Positions 24,415-36,026 of a stretch of 64,000 bases of DNA are shown piece by piece. The notes under the pieces are model-generated. The model searched no databases. It was not told the DNA's origin and saw only the letters and a list, made by a program, of their open reading frames with translations. Position numbers and translations under genes: made by a program. Every line of letters begins with the position of its first letter. Position 1 is the stretch's first letter. Source of the stretch: Falciphora oryzae (taxonomy: Eukaryota > Ascomycota > Sordariomycetes > Magnaporthales > Magnaporthaceae); contig JNVV01000053.1 of assembly GCA_000733355.1 (NCBI GenBank), positions 62,001 to 126,000 on the forward strand, in the 5' to 3' direction.

Positions 24415-25071
24415 CTAGCCAGAAAACACAGCCGCCAGAACCGCCGCCGTGTCCGCCAACTCCCCGTCCAGGCTAGCGAGGCTGACCCCGTGGACAGCGT
24501 CGGCGTCGAACCGGCCCCGCTCGAACGTGGCGGTGGCGTCGCCGACCACCACGACCCCGTGGCGACCCTCCCCGGACCCGTCGGCCCCGCCGTCGCCACC
24601 GAGCACCTGCGGGTTCGCCGCTATGCGCGCCGTCGTGCTGACGCAGTGGTCCGTCGTCAGCCCCGCGACGACCAGCTGCCGCGCCCCCGAGGCCCGCAGG
24701 CGCGTCTCCAGGTCCGTCCCCACGAAGGCGCTGTTGAAGCGCTTCGTGATGACGGGCTCGCCCGGCCGCGACGCCGCGAAGGGCTGGGCCGCGACGGAGG
24801 GGAGCGAATATCCGGGGAGGCGATAGGAGGGGTGCAGGGCTGAGCTAGGTGATGTAGAGCGATGGTGGATGTGGATGATTTGCACCGAGTGGTGTCCCAT
24901 GCCGCTGGTGGTGTTGTTATCATTGTGTTGGCGGGCAGCCGCGAGAAGTGCTTCGACGTTGGCTTCGAAGGTAGGAGTGCTGCGGCTTCGGCCCCAGTGC
25001 GTCGGATGCTTGAAACCCTCTTGGATGTCTACGAGTAATAATACGGTAGGGGTGCTCGATGCTGGGTGCAT
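24415..25071 (-). CDS. Isochorismatase-family cysteine hydrolase
   Basis: Single exon of 218 residues from the ATG at 25071 (context AAAATGCAC); an in-frame ATG at 25200 would add 43 residues that do not look like the family. The fold is marked by VLLLVDIQEGF and the catalytic triad Asp15 (in VDIQ), Lys110 (in TKRFNSAF) and Cys143 (in TTDHCVSTTAR). Family members hydrolyse isochorismate, nicotinamide, N-carbamoyl amines and related substrates. The exact substrate cannot be inferred, and the neighbours give no pathway. The family call is firm. Confidence 0.88.
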   Translation of the reverse strand: MHPASSTPTVLLLVDIQEGFKHPTHWGRSRSTPTFEANVEALLAAARQHNDNNTTSGMGHHSVQIIHIHHRSTSPSSALHPSYRLPGYSLPSVAAQPFAASRPGEPVITKRFNSAFVGTDLETRLRASGARQLVVAGLTTDHCVSTTARIAANPQVLGGDGGADGSGEGRHGVVVVGDATATFERGRFDADAVHGVSLASLDGELADTAAVLAAVFSG

Positions 25072-25599
25072 TTTCTGTTGTACGAGAATGTCGGGGATCT
25101 GGTGATCAATGAACAACTTTAATCTCTCGATATATGTTTTGTGAGTTATGAGGATCTCACGAGGCGACTCAAGAACGACAGCGAGCCCTATAGGAATCAT
25201 CGAATACTAGAATGACAAGAGCAGATATCTTATAACCGCCATGGCTTGCACTATTGACGTGTATGCCGACATCTGTCAACCAAAGGGCGCACTCCGCTCG
25301 TCGTCGTCGAAAGGGCGGCCGACGGTGTAAGTGACCCTGACCCCACATCGGGGATATTCTCTGGGGGCTCGCAGTCGAAAGCGCCTACCAACGACGGCGG
25401 GGCGGAAGCTAGACTAGAGAATAGCACCGAACCTATCGTTGCAAGGACGCACCCAATCCTAAGTATAACCACGGAAAGACAAAAAAAAAAGTATGGTGGT
25501 TCAATTCTGCGGCGCCAAATTTGTAATGCCCTACGCTTGTTCGCCGACTACGTAATGCGCACAACCCGACCCTCCACTCGCCAATCACATGGCATTGAA

Positions 25600-25692
25600 G
25601 TCTCCGTGGCGCAATTGGCTAGCGCGTCTGACTGTTATACTCCGGTATGATAAGTCATCAGGAGGTTCCTGGTTCGAGCCCAGGCGGGGACG
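25600..25692 (+). tRNA. tRNA-Asn (GTT) with 19-nt anticodon-loop intron
   Basis: Acceptor stem GTCTCCG/CGGGGAC pairs over 7 bp with one wobble. The D stem is GCGC/GCGC, the anticodon stem TCTGA/TCAGG, the T stem CCTGG/CCAGG with loop TTCGAGC. Anticodon GTT is at 25634-25636. The intron is 25638..25656, starting one base after the anticodon as in eukaryotic tRNA genes. The body matches eukaryotic tRNA-Asn (GTGGCGCAAT in the D arm). A pol III terminator follows. Confidence 0.95.
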
Positions 25693-25695
25693 CGG

Positions 25696-25704
25696 TTTCT
25701 TTTT
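25696..25704 (+). terminator. RNA polymerase III terminator of tRNA-Asn
   Basis: TTTCTTTTT begins four bases after the discriminator base. Confidence 0.85.
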
Positions 25705-28700
25705 GTAATTTTTCCCCCTATTATTGTTAGAAATATCGGTAAACCTTCTTTAGGCTTCACATGAAGATACATAGACAGATATGATCGTGAACCATTGCGG
25801 CACGCATGTGGTACCTGACTTTTGAAGATCGCGAGAATGATTGATCAAAGCCTGCCAGGTCGGGAAATCGTCGATTGAGGCTGGCTTCTAAAATGTGGGG
25901 CCAGCCGTCTGTCTCAGCGGTTGCCGTTATGGTTGGCGAACCCGTCCGAGCTGCCACAGCCGTGCTGCCTCCCTCTCAAGGTGGCAGCCCAAGCCCAATC
26001 GATTCATCATGCAAGGGCCCGACACGACTGCTGCCTCGTGGTCGGCAGTTCTGTGTCCAGGAAAGCGGCACAGCGGCTGATGCGCTCTTTCCTGCCGCCA
26101 CGTGGGCGACGGCGCGTTCCCCTTGCGATTCTCCCTCCATTGGACGGGCAAGCGGCATTTGCTTCGTCGGAGAAATGGAGAACTTCGTGCCATTCTGCTG
26201 ATCTGCGGGCGGGCAGGCACCTATCGGCGATGCAGAGCCAGATCGTGCAAAAGTCCCTTGCTCAGCAGCCCCATCCTCGGTGGAGGCAAGGAGGCGAGGG
26301 GCTCAATGCTTGCCTTGCTGCGATTTCGAATTCGTTATCACCTTCTACATCCAGTCGAGATGATGCATAGGGCGAAGATACAGGCACGTTATGCACGCAC
26401 ACTCTCCCAGCACGTCATCCACCCACGCTCACACTCAACCGCTTCCCCTCCCATCATGGCGGCGAAAAAAAAAAAAAAAAAAAAAAAAAAAAGCGCCCCC
26501 TCCTACTATGTACGGCAGGTATCATTTCATCCAAACTTGCCGCCTCTGCCTCGCGTCGACAAAGAGGGCAGCTGCGATGCGACCCTGCCTTGTCCTGCAA
26601 TGCGTTAGCCCACCCGCATATCCTCTCCCCTCGCTGAACCCATGTGGTGGTGCAGAAAAAAAGAGCAGCCAAGTGCCGTGGGCCCTGACTCGTTTCCAAG
26701 GAAACGCCTGCATTCTCGATGGGACCCCTTGGGTATCAACCAAAAGTCGGTGATGGTGGCGTTCCAGGGGAGGGGTTTCATGTCATCCGACTTTCTATCG
26801 GGAGGCCTTCCTCCCCCTCCTTTTTCCCAGCAAATCGATACGATATCCATGTTCCTCCGCTGCCTCCTCCTTTCTGGCAGCCTGTCTCCGCACTCGCGGC
26901 TACCGTAGCACGCGACTCCGGCCAAAGGACCGATCGAGCTCCTCTGAGATAGTAAAGCCGTCGAAACAAGGCTTGCATTTCGCTCAACTATTGTTCCCCG
27001 CCACAGCTTTAGCGATGCCACCGAGCGCCCCCGCGCGCATGTCATTAGTCCGTGTCTGTGCCCTTGCAACGTTCCGGCTCTCTTGCTCCATCCATCAACG
27101 TTGATTGCCTATCGGAGGAGTAAGGTTGAGGCACACCGCTGAGCTGCCCCATAAGGTCTTGAGGCGAGTGACTTAAGCGACGCAACTCGAGCTCTCTTCG
27201 TATTGCCGGGTACGCAGGTACAGAGTACGCACGCACTTTAAACGGAGCCCACTCTCGCAAGCATTAACCGTTGTGACGCGGTAAAGTCGCAATGACCCCT
27301 CCGTCGGGTGTGATCTAGAGACACACCCCCCTCTCTATGTGAGATACCGAGGCCACGGTGGGCCATCCCTTGTGGTCTTCCAAGCGAACATTGACCCATG
27401 GCAAACGCGGGCTGGGAGTTGGGCAGCTGCTGGCAAAGAGAAAGAGAGGCTCTCGTTTTTGTTTCTTTCCCGCCCTTGCCCTTGCATCACAAGCAAGGCA
27501 CCGCTACCGCCAGCCGGCACCTGACTGCTTTTGCCGGCCCCTTGCTCGTCTTCGGAGAGGTCGAAGAGAGGGTCGAGGGGTGAACTGCCCAAAAGGATGA
27601 ACGCATGTCCGGCGAGGCAAGAAAAAAGAAGGCTGGAAGGAGATAGTTCCCTGTTCCCGGGAATCTAATAGGATAAGTCAATATGAGTTTGGCTTCGATC
27701 TGGCCGACACGCCACTACCCACCCACCTGCCAGCAAGCTCAACCCTGACATTTTGACAGCGACAATCAGACGCCTCAGGCAAATAAAGTACAGCAAGCAC
27801 ATCGTGCCCAAAAAAAAAAAAAATCTAGATCGCCGCCGCGGGCCCCCGCGGGGGTGACCGACCGCTCGGGCACGCCGCCCGCGCCGCCCGGATCTTTTTG
27901 CCCTCCTGTTCGCTTTTTGCGGACTGCATAGGTTGTGCGTCGATCAAGAACCGTAGACTCACGCGCAGGAGTCTCAGGGCCGCGTAGGCATACACCGTAA
28001 TAACGAGACGGCTGTATAAACCAGGCGCCCGGGGGCTCCCCCGAGTCATCGCCCAGCTGTGGCGTGGTTTGGCGGGGTTCCCGGCATTGCGGCTACCAGA
28101 CGGTTGAGGTCGGCGGCACTGGAAGGGCTGGCCGGAAACAAAACCGGTTCGATCCAGATGGCTGGCGTACGCAAACGTGTTTCCAAAACGTAGGATTCCA
28201 AGTAAGTTGTCCCAGTCGGGCGGGTTTGGTCCCGGAACGGTCTTGCCGCCACACAAAGACAGTCGAGGTTACCGTGGATGGTTATTGAGCCTCCCTTTTT
28301 TTTCGGCAGTTAATGTGAAACGCGTTCACTTGCCATCCTTGGTTCTCCAGCCCCAAAACCAAGCTTCGACCCAAAGTAAAGAAAAAGCAAAGAGGGCGGG
28401 AGAGACGCTTTGGTCAACAAACAAACCGTGACATGCAATATCTTCGAGGCAGACCGACCACACGTCACAAGTCTCCGGATCTGCCCCAGAACGCTCAGGG
28501 GGTTGGTGATTCGGCTGGGTCAGATACCCGGATAGTGTGAGATCTGGTTCCAGTGCCTGTGCGCCCACACCGAGATCAATCGGGGCGTGTCGTGCTTTTG
28601 GCTGGCCTTGCGATATTTGCCTGGGCAACAGATCTGAGAGGATACTGACAGAGAACGAGACGCTGTCTTACTTCGTACCTGTGTACCTGGTAGGGAACAA

Positions 28701-29251
28701 TAAGGGGGTTCCATCGGCGCGGGATTGATTGCTGACAGGGTGTGGATCAAAGCGTCATCCTGCCCTGCCTGCCCGGCCTGCGCCACCGTCCCCCGCCCTC
28801 CCGCTCCCCTTCCCGCTCACACCTGCTGGTTAATGCCGCCGCCGTTGGGACGGTCCCGTCGTACGTGGCACGGCCGCTCAGACCCAAGGAGAGAACATCG
28901 GACGGGATAAAAATGCGGGCTTCCGGTTTGGGTTCTAGCCTGCTTGGGATTTTCGAGGCTGTGTTGGAGGACGGGTTTTGCCGCCGCTTGGCAGAGGGCG
29001 AAGGAAGGTCTAGATTTTGGGTTATTTGCGTGGTGTTAAAATCTCGAGGTGGGAAATCTGCAGGATCGGCGACACGAATAGGGCGCAGGTGTTTTCAAGC
29101 CTTTTCGAGGTCTCAAAGGGGCGCTTCGTTCGGGATTTGCCGTCGTGGATGGAATAGAAGGATGAAGTGGTGGTGCATTCATGTATTGATTGTACTGTCA
29201 GATATATCCCGTAAACCTTGAGCAGACCAAAGTCCTTTCTGAATACTGCAT
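25705..29251. other. Intergenic, about 3.5 kb without a recognisable gene
   Basis: No domain, exon chain or tRNA seen. Holds a 28-base A run (26465-26492) and a shorter A run near 27808. Confidence 0.5.
26465..26492. repeat. Poly(A) homopolymer, 28 bases
   Basis: Uninterrupted 28 A, the longest homopolymer in the window. Confidence 0.95.
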
Positions 29252-30375
29252 TTACTTTGATTCACCCTTAGCGCCATTTGCGATCTGCTCCAACGCATCC
29301 GGCCCCAGCACCGGCGGCGCGGCCGCAGCCTTTGCCCAGATATCCTCGATGCCCTTGAGGACGTCGGCAGGCAGCGGGCCCTCGGCGATGGCGGCGACGT
29401 TCTGCTCCATCTGCTCGACCCTGCTCGCGCCCAGGATGATGCCGTCGCCGAGGTCCGCGCGCAGGATCGAGTGGTACGCGATCCAGCGCAGCGCGGCGGC
29501 CGGGTGACTGATGCCGCGCGCCTCGAGCAGCGGCTGCAGGGCGCGGACGGCGTCGTGCAGCTCGGCGCGGTCGTGCATGCCGCGCAGCATGGCGCCGATG
29601 GCGCCCTGGTCGGCGAAGCGCGAGCTGGCGTCGATGGTGCCCGCCGTCAGCTTGCCCGACAGGAAGCCAGAGGCCAGCGGCGAGTAGGCGAGGAAGGCGA
29701 TGCCGTGCCGGCGCAGCACGGGGAAGAGCGTGGCCTCGTCGTGCCGGAAGGCGAGGCTGTAGTTGCCCTGGTACACGGCGGGGAGAGCGTAGCCCTTCTT
29801 CTTGCAGATGGCCACCCAGTCCTCGACCATTTGGGGCGGGAAGTTGCTGATGCCGATCTGGTGAGAAGGGGTTGGCTTTGTCAGTTCCCATGGGAAGCAA
29901 AAGAAACAGGAACCATCCCTTGATCGCTGTCGTAACTTACCTCCCGGCAGCGGCCCTTGCGACGCTGCTCCTCGAACCCCTCGACCTGCTCCTCCAGCGG
30001 CGTCACCGGATCCGGAAAGTGGGCGTATAGCACGTTGACTTGGTCGACCCCAAGATTCTCCAGGCTCTTGACCGCGCTCGCATCTATCTTTTCGGCCTCT
30101 AGGGAACCATCGGGCTTGCCGATCGCCCAGTTTATTTTGGTGTCGATCTGGAAGCCGGCCGGGTGGGAGGCCACGCCGCTCGCGGCCATGATCCTTTCGG
30201 CGTCGCCCGGCACACCGCCGGCAGGGTAAGCACCTGCCGTATCGATCCTCTTGACTCCGAAGCGGCCCAAGGCGGCCAGCATGCTTGGGAAGCCTTCCTT
30301 GGTCGTGGCCGGACCGCCCCAGGGGCTGCCGACGTTGCCTGCGCCGAAAAGGAGGATCGGGTGTGAAGGAGCCAT
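29252..30375 (-). CDS. Aldo-keto reductase (AKR7-like)
   Basis: Two exons, 30375..29941 and 29857..29252, joined at phase 0, give 346 residues. The intron is GTAAGT...CAG with branch AACTGAC. The AKR barrel and tetrad are visible: Asp45 and Tyr50 (RIDTAGAY), Lys80 (IDTKI) and His119 (LYAHFPDP), then REIGISNF across the splice and LAYSPLASGFLSGKLT. The layout resembles the AKR7 group (aflatoxin-aldehyde reductase type), NADPH-dependent cytosolic enzymes that reduce reactive aldehydes. No cluster partner lies adjacent. Physiological substrate unknown. Confidence 0.9.
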
Positions 30376-31018
30376 GATGCGTGTTTTAGTTGGGTTGAAA
30401 ATGTTATAGAAAGGGTTGGCGTTAACTTGAGCGTTTAGTGTGATGTGGTTTCTGAGATGAAGAAGCAGAGGAGAGTGGTTTTGAGGCAAGCAAACCACCT
30501 CTCGCCCTCTTTATATACCAGGTATCCAAAGCGGGTACCTTTTTACACCACGGGGGCTTGTCAATTAGTGCCCAGAGTAGTCCCTCAAACATCTCTATCT
30601 ACCTGTATCCGGGTTGAATTGTACTGTATGGAGAAGCCGGCAGTAATGGGTATGCCGTGGTACTGCGCGCGTCTTTGTCACATTGGTTGACGGAACTAAG
30701 TGGATGCAAAGGTCAGGAACTCGGAAAATAGGATTTGGTCCGCGATTCCGAGTATCTCTAGTAAATTTTGTTGCCGACTCCTCGTTGGCGTTTGTCATCA
30801 GAGCACCTGCCTTGGTCCGGTCTATTTGGTGGTGTTGATTTATAAGCTGATGCAAGTGGACGTTGGTGTTCCCCAACGAAATGACACCAGGTGCGCTATC
30901 TGTATGGCCACCATTTTACGAGGATGTCGAGAGCTGGTGGCCTCGTGCGGCCCGTGGGTAAAATTCACCAAGCGCCGGACTTTGCTGGACGAGGTATATC
31001 CTAAATCCGTACCTCAAT
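30376..31018. promoter_or_regulatory. Upstream region of the aldo-keto reductase
   Basis: Presumed promoter of the reductase plus the 3' flank of the TRAPPC12 gene. No distinct element recognised. Confidence 0.4.
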
Positions 31019-32739
31019 TTACAGCTTGAAGTCTGCATTCGTCTTCTCCCAACCCTTGAGGCTCGGCTCCAAGTTGGCTGCCCGCTCAGCCAGACGCTGC
31101 TTCTCGTCTTTCGCGCGCTCTGTGCAGAGCTCGTACATGGTCGTGAGGTTAAACAGGAGCGTGTGGGACGAGTAGCCTGAGTCGACCATTTCCTCCAGGA
31201 TGGCTCGACCCTACAGTCGCACGTGGTTAGAACAGCCGTAGTAGTGAAANNNNNNNNNNNNNNNNNNNNNNNNNNNNNNNNNNNNNNNNNNNNNNNNNNN
31301 NNNNNNNNNNNNNNNNNNNNNNNNNNNNNNNNNNNNNNNNNNNNNNNNNNNNNNNNNNNNNNNNNNNNNNNNNNNNNNNNNNNNNNNNNNNNNNNNNNNN
31401 NNNNNNNNNNNNNNNNNNNNNNNNNNNNNNNNNNNNNNNNNNNNNNNNNNNNNNNNNNNNNNGCTCCATCCTCCCGACATATAGAAGGCAGACGGCTGTG
31501 TTGACGCCCACCATCTCATCGCGCGGTAGCTCCTCGCGCAGATCTGTCCAAGTTGCGAGCGCGGACTCGTAGTCCCCGTCGGCCATGTCACAGAGTGCTG
31601 AGATAACCTTCTCCCTGGAGGAATCGGTCACGGAGGAAGAGCCGGCATCCTTGCCGGCGTCCACGCAGGCACGGGCGGCATCAACGTCACCAAGGTGCAG
31701 CCACAGCAACGCGCGGGCGGTGGCCAGCCTGCCGGTGCCGTGGTGGACCGCCGGCAGCGAGGCGAGGTGGGCTGCTGCGCCGGAGAGGTCGTCCATCTCG
31801 ATGAGAGCGCCGGCGACGCGGAGGCCCAGCTCAGCTAGGCGGCCGCGCCACAGCTCGCGGGCCGAGTTATCGTGGTTCGCGGTCGCGCGCGCGAGCCGGG
31901 CGCGGGCCTCGCGGGCCAGCTCGTAATAGCTCATGACGGAGCGGCGGGGGTCGCCGAAGCCGAGCGACTGCAGGCGCACGGCCAGGACGCGCAGCTCCCA
32001 GGGGACTAGGTGCTCTGGCGGGTCCTGCTGCTGGGCGGCCAAGAAGCTGGGGCTGGGGCTGTGTGGCGGCGGTCCGGTGGTGATGGCGTCGATGCCCAAG
32101 CCGACGGCCGTGGTGGGCGAGGCGATGATGGAGGGTGCCGGGGTGGGGACGGGGTTGGCGAGGTAGAAGGGCGACTGCACGTCCTCGAGGGCCTTAACCT
32201 CTTGAGAGGCGATGTTGGTGGCGTCGATGAGGGTCAGACAGGCGAGGCGGGTGTGAAGCAACGAGAAGATGCGAGCGTGGTCGTCAGAGCTGGGCGCAGT
32301 GTGACCGGCGGTGCCCGTCAGCTGCTGGACGGCGGCCACGGCGGCGGCGCGGTAGTGGCCACGGGCGACAAGATCCGGGATCGGCGTTTCCGGATCTGGC
32401 TGATGAGGCGAGTCCCGGAATGGCGGCGGGATTGTGTTGGGGCTCAGAGTGTGGTATATCTCGGGCCTCAGCAGGAAGGAGAAGTCCTTCTTTGGCGGTG
32501 GCATCAGGCGGGGAGACGGCGCGGGCGAGCGACCCGGCGATCGCGGACTCCTTGGGTTCGGCGATGTGGGCCTGGAGCTGGAGCCTTGCTCCGGCGAGAG
32601 GAAGCTCGCGTTCGGATCCGGCGGCCGGGGCGAGCTGAGCGACACACTGGGCGCGCATAGCGCACGTTCAGCACCCAGACGCCATCACGAAACAGACCTG
32701 GCTGCTTGACACGGTCTTATTCATCAAACACTCACTCAT
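31019..32739 (-). CDS. TRAPP complex subunit TRAPPC12 homologue (crossed by assembly gap)
   Basis: A long exon from 32646 down into the gap, and a last exon 31210..31019, encode a protein with a Pro/Ser-rich N-terminus followed by helical repeats. Family marks are FLLRPEIYHTLSPNTIPPPF, LVPWELRVLAVRLQSLG, NTAVCLLYVGRM just before the gap, and TLLFNLTTMYELCTERAKDE after it, matching the end of animal TRAPPC12. The subunit belongs to TRAPPIII, the Rab GEF acting in ER-Golgi traffic and autophagy. The last exon follows a TAG acceptor at 31211. The first exon is probably 32739..32732 (ATGAGTGA) with a weak GTGTTT donor, giving MSDVSLSS; this start is tentative. About 70 codons and any intron inside the gap are unknown. 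Confidence 0.85.
31250..31462. other. Assembly gap (213 N) inside the TRAPPC12 gene
   Basis: Run of N. Coding sequence resumes on both sides, so the gap removes exon sequence and a splice donor. Confidence 1.
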
Positions 32740-33183
32740 CGACGTCTAGCGGCCCTTTTGTGGTGGACCGCGTCCGGGTCGCTACGCAGGTTGGGCGTGT
32801 CAGCACGAGCCCTGCTCTCTAGGGAGGCATCAAGACAGGAGGTCTTGTTTGCAGCGTGGCAGGGCGTAGAGATAGTTCTACCTTGGGGTATGGATTTGTT
32901 GCGAGCATGTGCCCTTAGCGGCAGTTGCTTCTGCGGCCTGTCCATTTTGATGGTCCCAGATGCCCTCGCTGGCAGAGCATGGGGAGATGTTGATGGCACA
33001 GGAAGATATAGTGTCGCGAGGAAGGCTGACGGTGACGTCGGATCTGATTGAAGGAGCGGCATGCTGGCGCCCTGCCCCCACTACGCTCCACGCATCTTTA
33101 GGTGAAATGTCCCCACATTGAGCCCCACTGACCTCCCATGCTACCCGAACGAAAACCTCTTGCTTCTTGTTTGCGCCTCCATT
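32740..33183. other. Intergenic
   Basis: Upstream of TRAPPC12 and downstream of the reductase gene. No further feature recognised. Confidence 0.4.
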
Positions 33184-34371
33184 TCATCCTGCAAGTGTCC
33201 TCCTGAGGCTTTCGTCGAGAGACAAGAACCCATCCTTGCCCATATCCCTCAGCAGCGCCTCGGCCCTTGACGCCGGCTCGATGATGGCCAGGTCGTCATA
33301 CAGGTCGGGCACGTCATGCACAAACTCGCGGTCCGGAAATGACTTCCTCAGCGACTGCAGCATGTTGTTCCAGTTGAAGGGCGAGGCGACGGCAAATACG
33401 CGCTCGCTCGCCACATCGTTGCGCGCGAGCGCCGCTACGTGAAGCAGCGCGCAGTCCTCGGTATCGATGAACCACTCTGCGACACCTGGTTAGCACTGCT
33501 GAGCGGGCAACGGAGCAAGTGCACAGGTTGACCCCATACCTGGTGCGTATCCCCTGACAAATGCGTCTATGAACTCCTTGTTCTCGTTCGTGTACAAGGC
33601 TCCGGCCAGCCCCGCCGTCGACGGATATCCCTGGTTCTTCACGTCCAGGATTCCCCCAAAGTTGCCGCCAGGGAGTACTGCCAGAAATAACAGAGCACAT
33701 GTCAGCCAATAATCACGCCTCCTGGTCCTTTGACTCTGCCAAAGAAAATGCTTACCACTGTTGGCCACAAACGATGGCTTGTTCTGCTTGACCCAGTTCC
33801 ACATGGCCTGCTCCCCCTTGACTTTGCTGGCACAATACACGGCGAAGCCCTTCTGCCACTCAGACATGTCTTCCGGCGAGCTCTTGACGAGTGACACCGC
33901 CTCCTCGTTCCAGGTCTCCGTCGTAACCCGAATCCGCTGGTTCGGGTACGGGTACACGACCGCGCTATAGGACGATGTCAGGACGAACCGCTGCACCGAG
34001 GCCTCGCCCGCGGCGGACTCGAGGATCCCGACGGTAGAGTCCACGGCCACGGGGATGACCCGGTCCGGGTCCGGGTCGAAGGAAACGGGCGACGCAACAT
34101 GCATGACACCCGCCACGCCCTTGATGGCGTCGTTGAAGGCGCCAGCTTGCGTTATGTCGGCCACCTGGACGAGCTCGAAGGAACCCTTGCCAAACTTGCG
34201 GTCGAAGAAATCGATCATCCACGCGTTCTTGTCGATGCTCCTGACGGATCCACGGACCCTGTAGCCGTGCGCAAGCAGCTGGTCGGCGACGTGCGAGCCG
34301 ACGAGGCCGTTCACGCCCGTCACGAGCACCCAGGCTCCAGGCGGGATGGCAGGATCTTTCGGGGGCGCCAT
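33184..34371 (-). CDS. NAD(P)-dependent reductase, extended SDR (GRE2 / dihydroflavonol-4-reductase-like)
   Basis: Exons 34371..33756, 33677..33540 and 33485..33184 give 351 residues. Introns GTAAGC...CAG and GTATGG...CAG (54 bp) join in frame. The N-terminal Rossmann motif is TGVNGLVG (residues 18-25). The catalytic Tyr-x3-Lys is Y179CASK183, with Ser133/134 in LTSSYSAVVY. VLPGGNFGGIL and the substrate-side region follow. This is the extended, atypical SDR group of yeast Gre2 and plant DFR, which reduce small carbonyls with NADPH. Not part of a recognisable biosynthetic cluster. Substrate unknown. Confidence 0.9.
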
Positions 34372-36026
34372 CGCTGATGGGTGCTATTGTGGTTCACTGG
34401 GAACGGTGAGTAAAAGGGCACAGCCTTGAATCTCAGAGGAAGTCTGAAAAGATGTGTAAGAGAAAGGGGGATCATATATGCCCATTTTCTGGGCAGCTTA
34501 CATTCTCCTCGGACTTCGGTTTCGGCTCTCGGCTTGACCAAATATCATTCGATCTGATGACAAACCCAGTTCTTAGCGCTGAGAATTGTAGCATTATCCT
34601 CTCTCTCGATTCATTTATTCTATCACGATGAAATATTGTGCAATTCCATGATGCAGCTTATAGTCGGCCAAGTCGACGACTCGGCACATTGCCGAGAGTA
34701 AATTCAATGTAATTTACTGTGCACCGACATTCCTCTTTACACCGTGCACACCGATCTTCCATGGCATAGGCTGTTCTGGAATACGAATAGGATGTTTTTA
34801 CTCGCAGATGCAACCCCAGCTGTATGTCTAGTCTCGCCACCTCGTTGCGTCTTTGTCCTTGCCCTGTACCTCTGTCCAAAGCCAACAACCCCTTTCTTCG
34901 TCGCACCGCCAATCATGACCTAGGAAATCATCAGCACACTAAAGACCAGGCCGAATGCAACACTGTCGGCCCTTTTTGCAGGCGCGCATCTTCTCCGTTG
35001 TCAGGGCAGGCGATGCGCGTCGTGCCGTCTGCCGCCGCTGTCGCTCCGCGCTGTGTCAGCAGCGGCTGTTACCGAGCTCAGTGCATCCGACGGCAGTAGC
35101 ATGGCGGCATAGTCAAAGCTCAGTTGGGCGTCATGATCCCCTTTGCGGCCCGTGGCCAGGATGGGGGCCCTTGACACGCGGCCTGGCTGTGGAGCAGGGT
35201 GCCCAGGCTACCGCCGAGCGCCTCCTGCCCGCCGGGGGCCGAAGTGCATCCCGGCGGCGAGACGACAGCCTATCTTGTTCTAGCTGTAGAGCAGGGATGG
35301 CTTGATGCGGAACCATTCTACGCAGGTGTTTACGGCGGAGGGAAACGCCCAGTAAGGATGAGACACTGCTGCTTGCCCGCTGACCCCATAGATTGGCGGC
35401 TGTGCGCCCTGGCGTCTTTGCCCGTCGCCACTTTGACCGCCGCCTGCCGTGGAATTCGGGCTACTCTGGTGCTTGTCGGCCATGTCGTTTGGACTTTTGG
35501 GATATGTTTGTCCTTCTCCAGTGTTGGGCTGATACACCATCGGTCTACTGTCTGCGATCCGCTTGTCTACGAGGTATGGCGTCGCGCACTTTCTCTCAAA
35601 GCCCTCTCGAAATACCCGCGCTTGGCAAGGTGTTGGCCGCGGTTGATCACGCTGCGGTTCTGGGGTTCTGAGCAAGCGAGAGTCTAGTTTGCCAACACAT
35701 GTATTGCCTCGGAGGCCGGTTGCAGCCCGATTTTCACCCTTCGTCCTGGATATGGTGCGACGGATCAATGTCAGCCATCGGCTTGTTGAGCATGTGTATG
35801 GAACCTTGGAAGTGCTAGGACGCTGGGCGGCGACTGCCTAACCAGCAGCCTCGACATTGACCACTGGGCTGTTTCGCCACATAGTTCCTACCTCTACCCC
35901 AAAGGATGTACAGCACCTGCTGCAGAGCAGCTTCCTGCCACCCTTGGTCGTTATGAGATCAGTCACTGCAGAAACTAAAGCTTTCTCACCCACTCCAAAC
36001 ATATTCCACCACGATTTCCCCAGTGC
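34372..36026. other. Intergenic, possibly with remnants of a degenerate gene
   Basis: Promoter of the reductase at the left. From about 35.1 kb several overlapping frames on both strands look protein-like, but none gives an exon chain I can defend. Confidence 0.35.

Noticed and set aside
25072..25200. N-terminal extension of the isochorismatase-like protein from the ATG at 25200
   Set aside because: The added 43 residues do not fit the family, whose fold starts at the VLLLVDIQ strand soon after the ATG at 25071.
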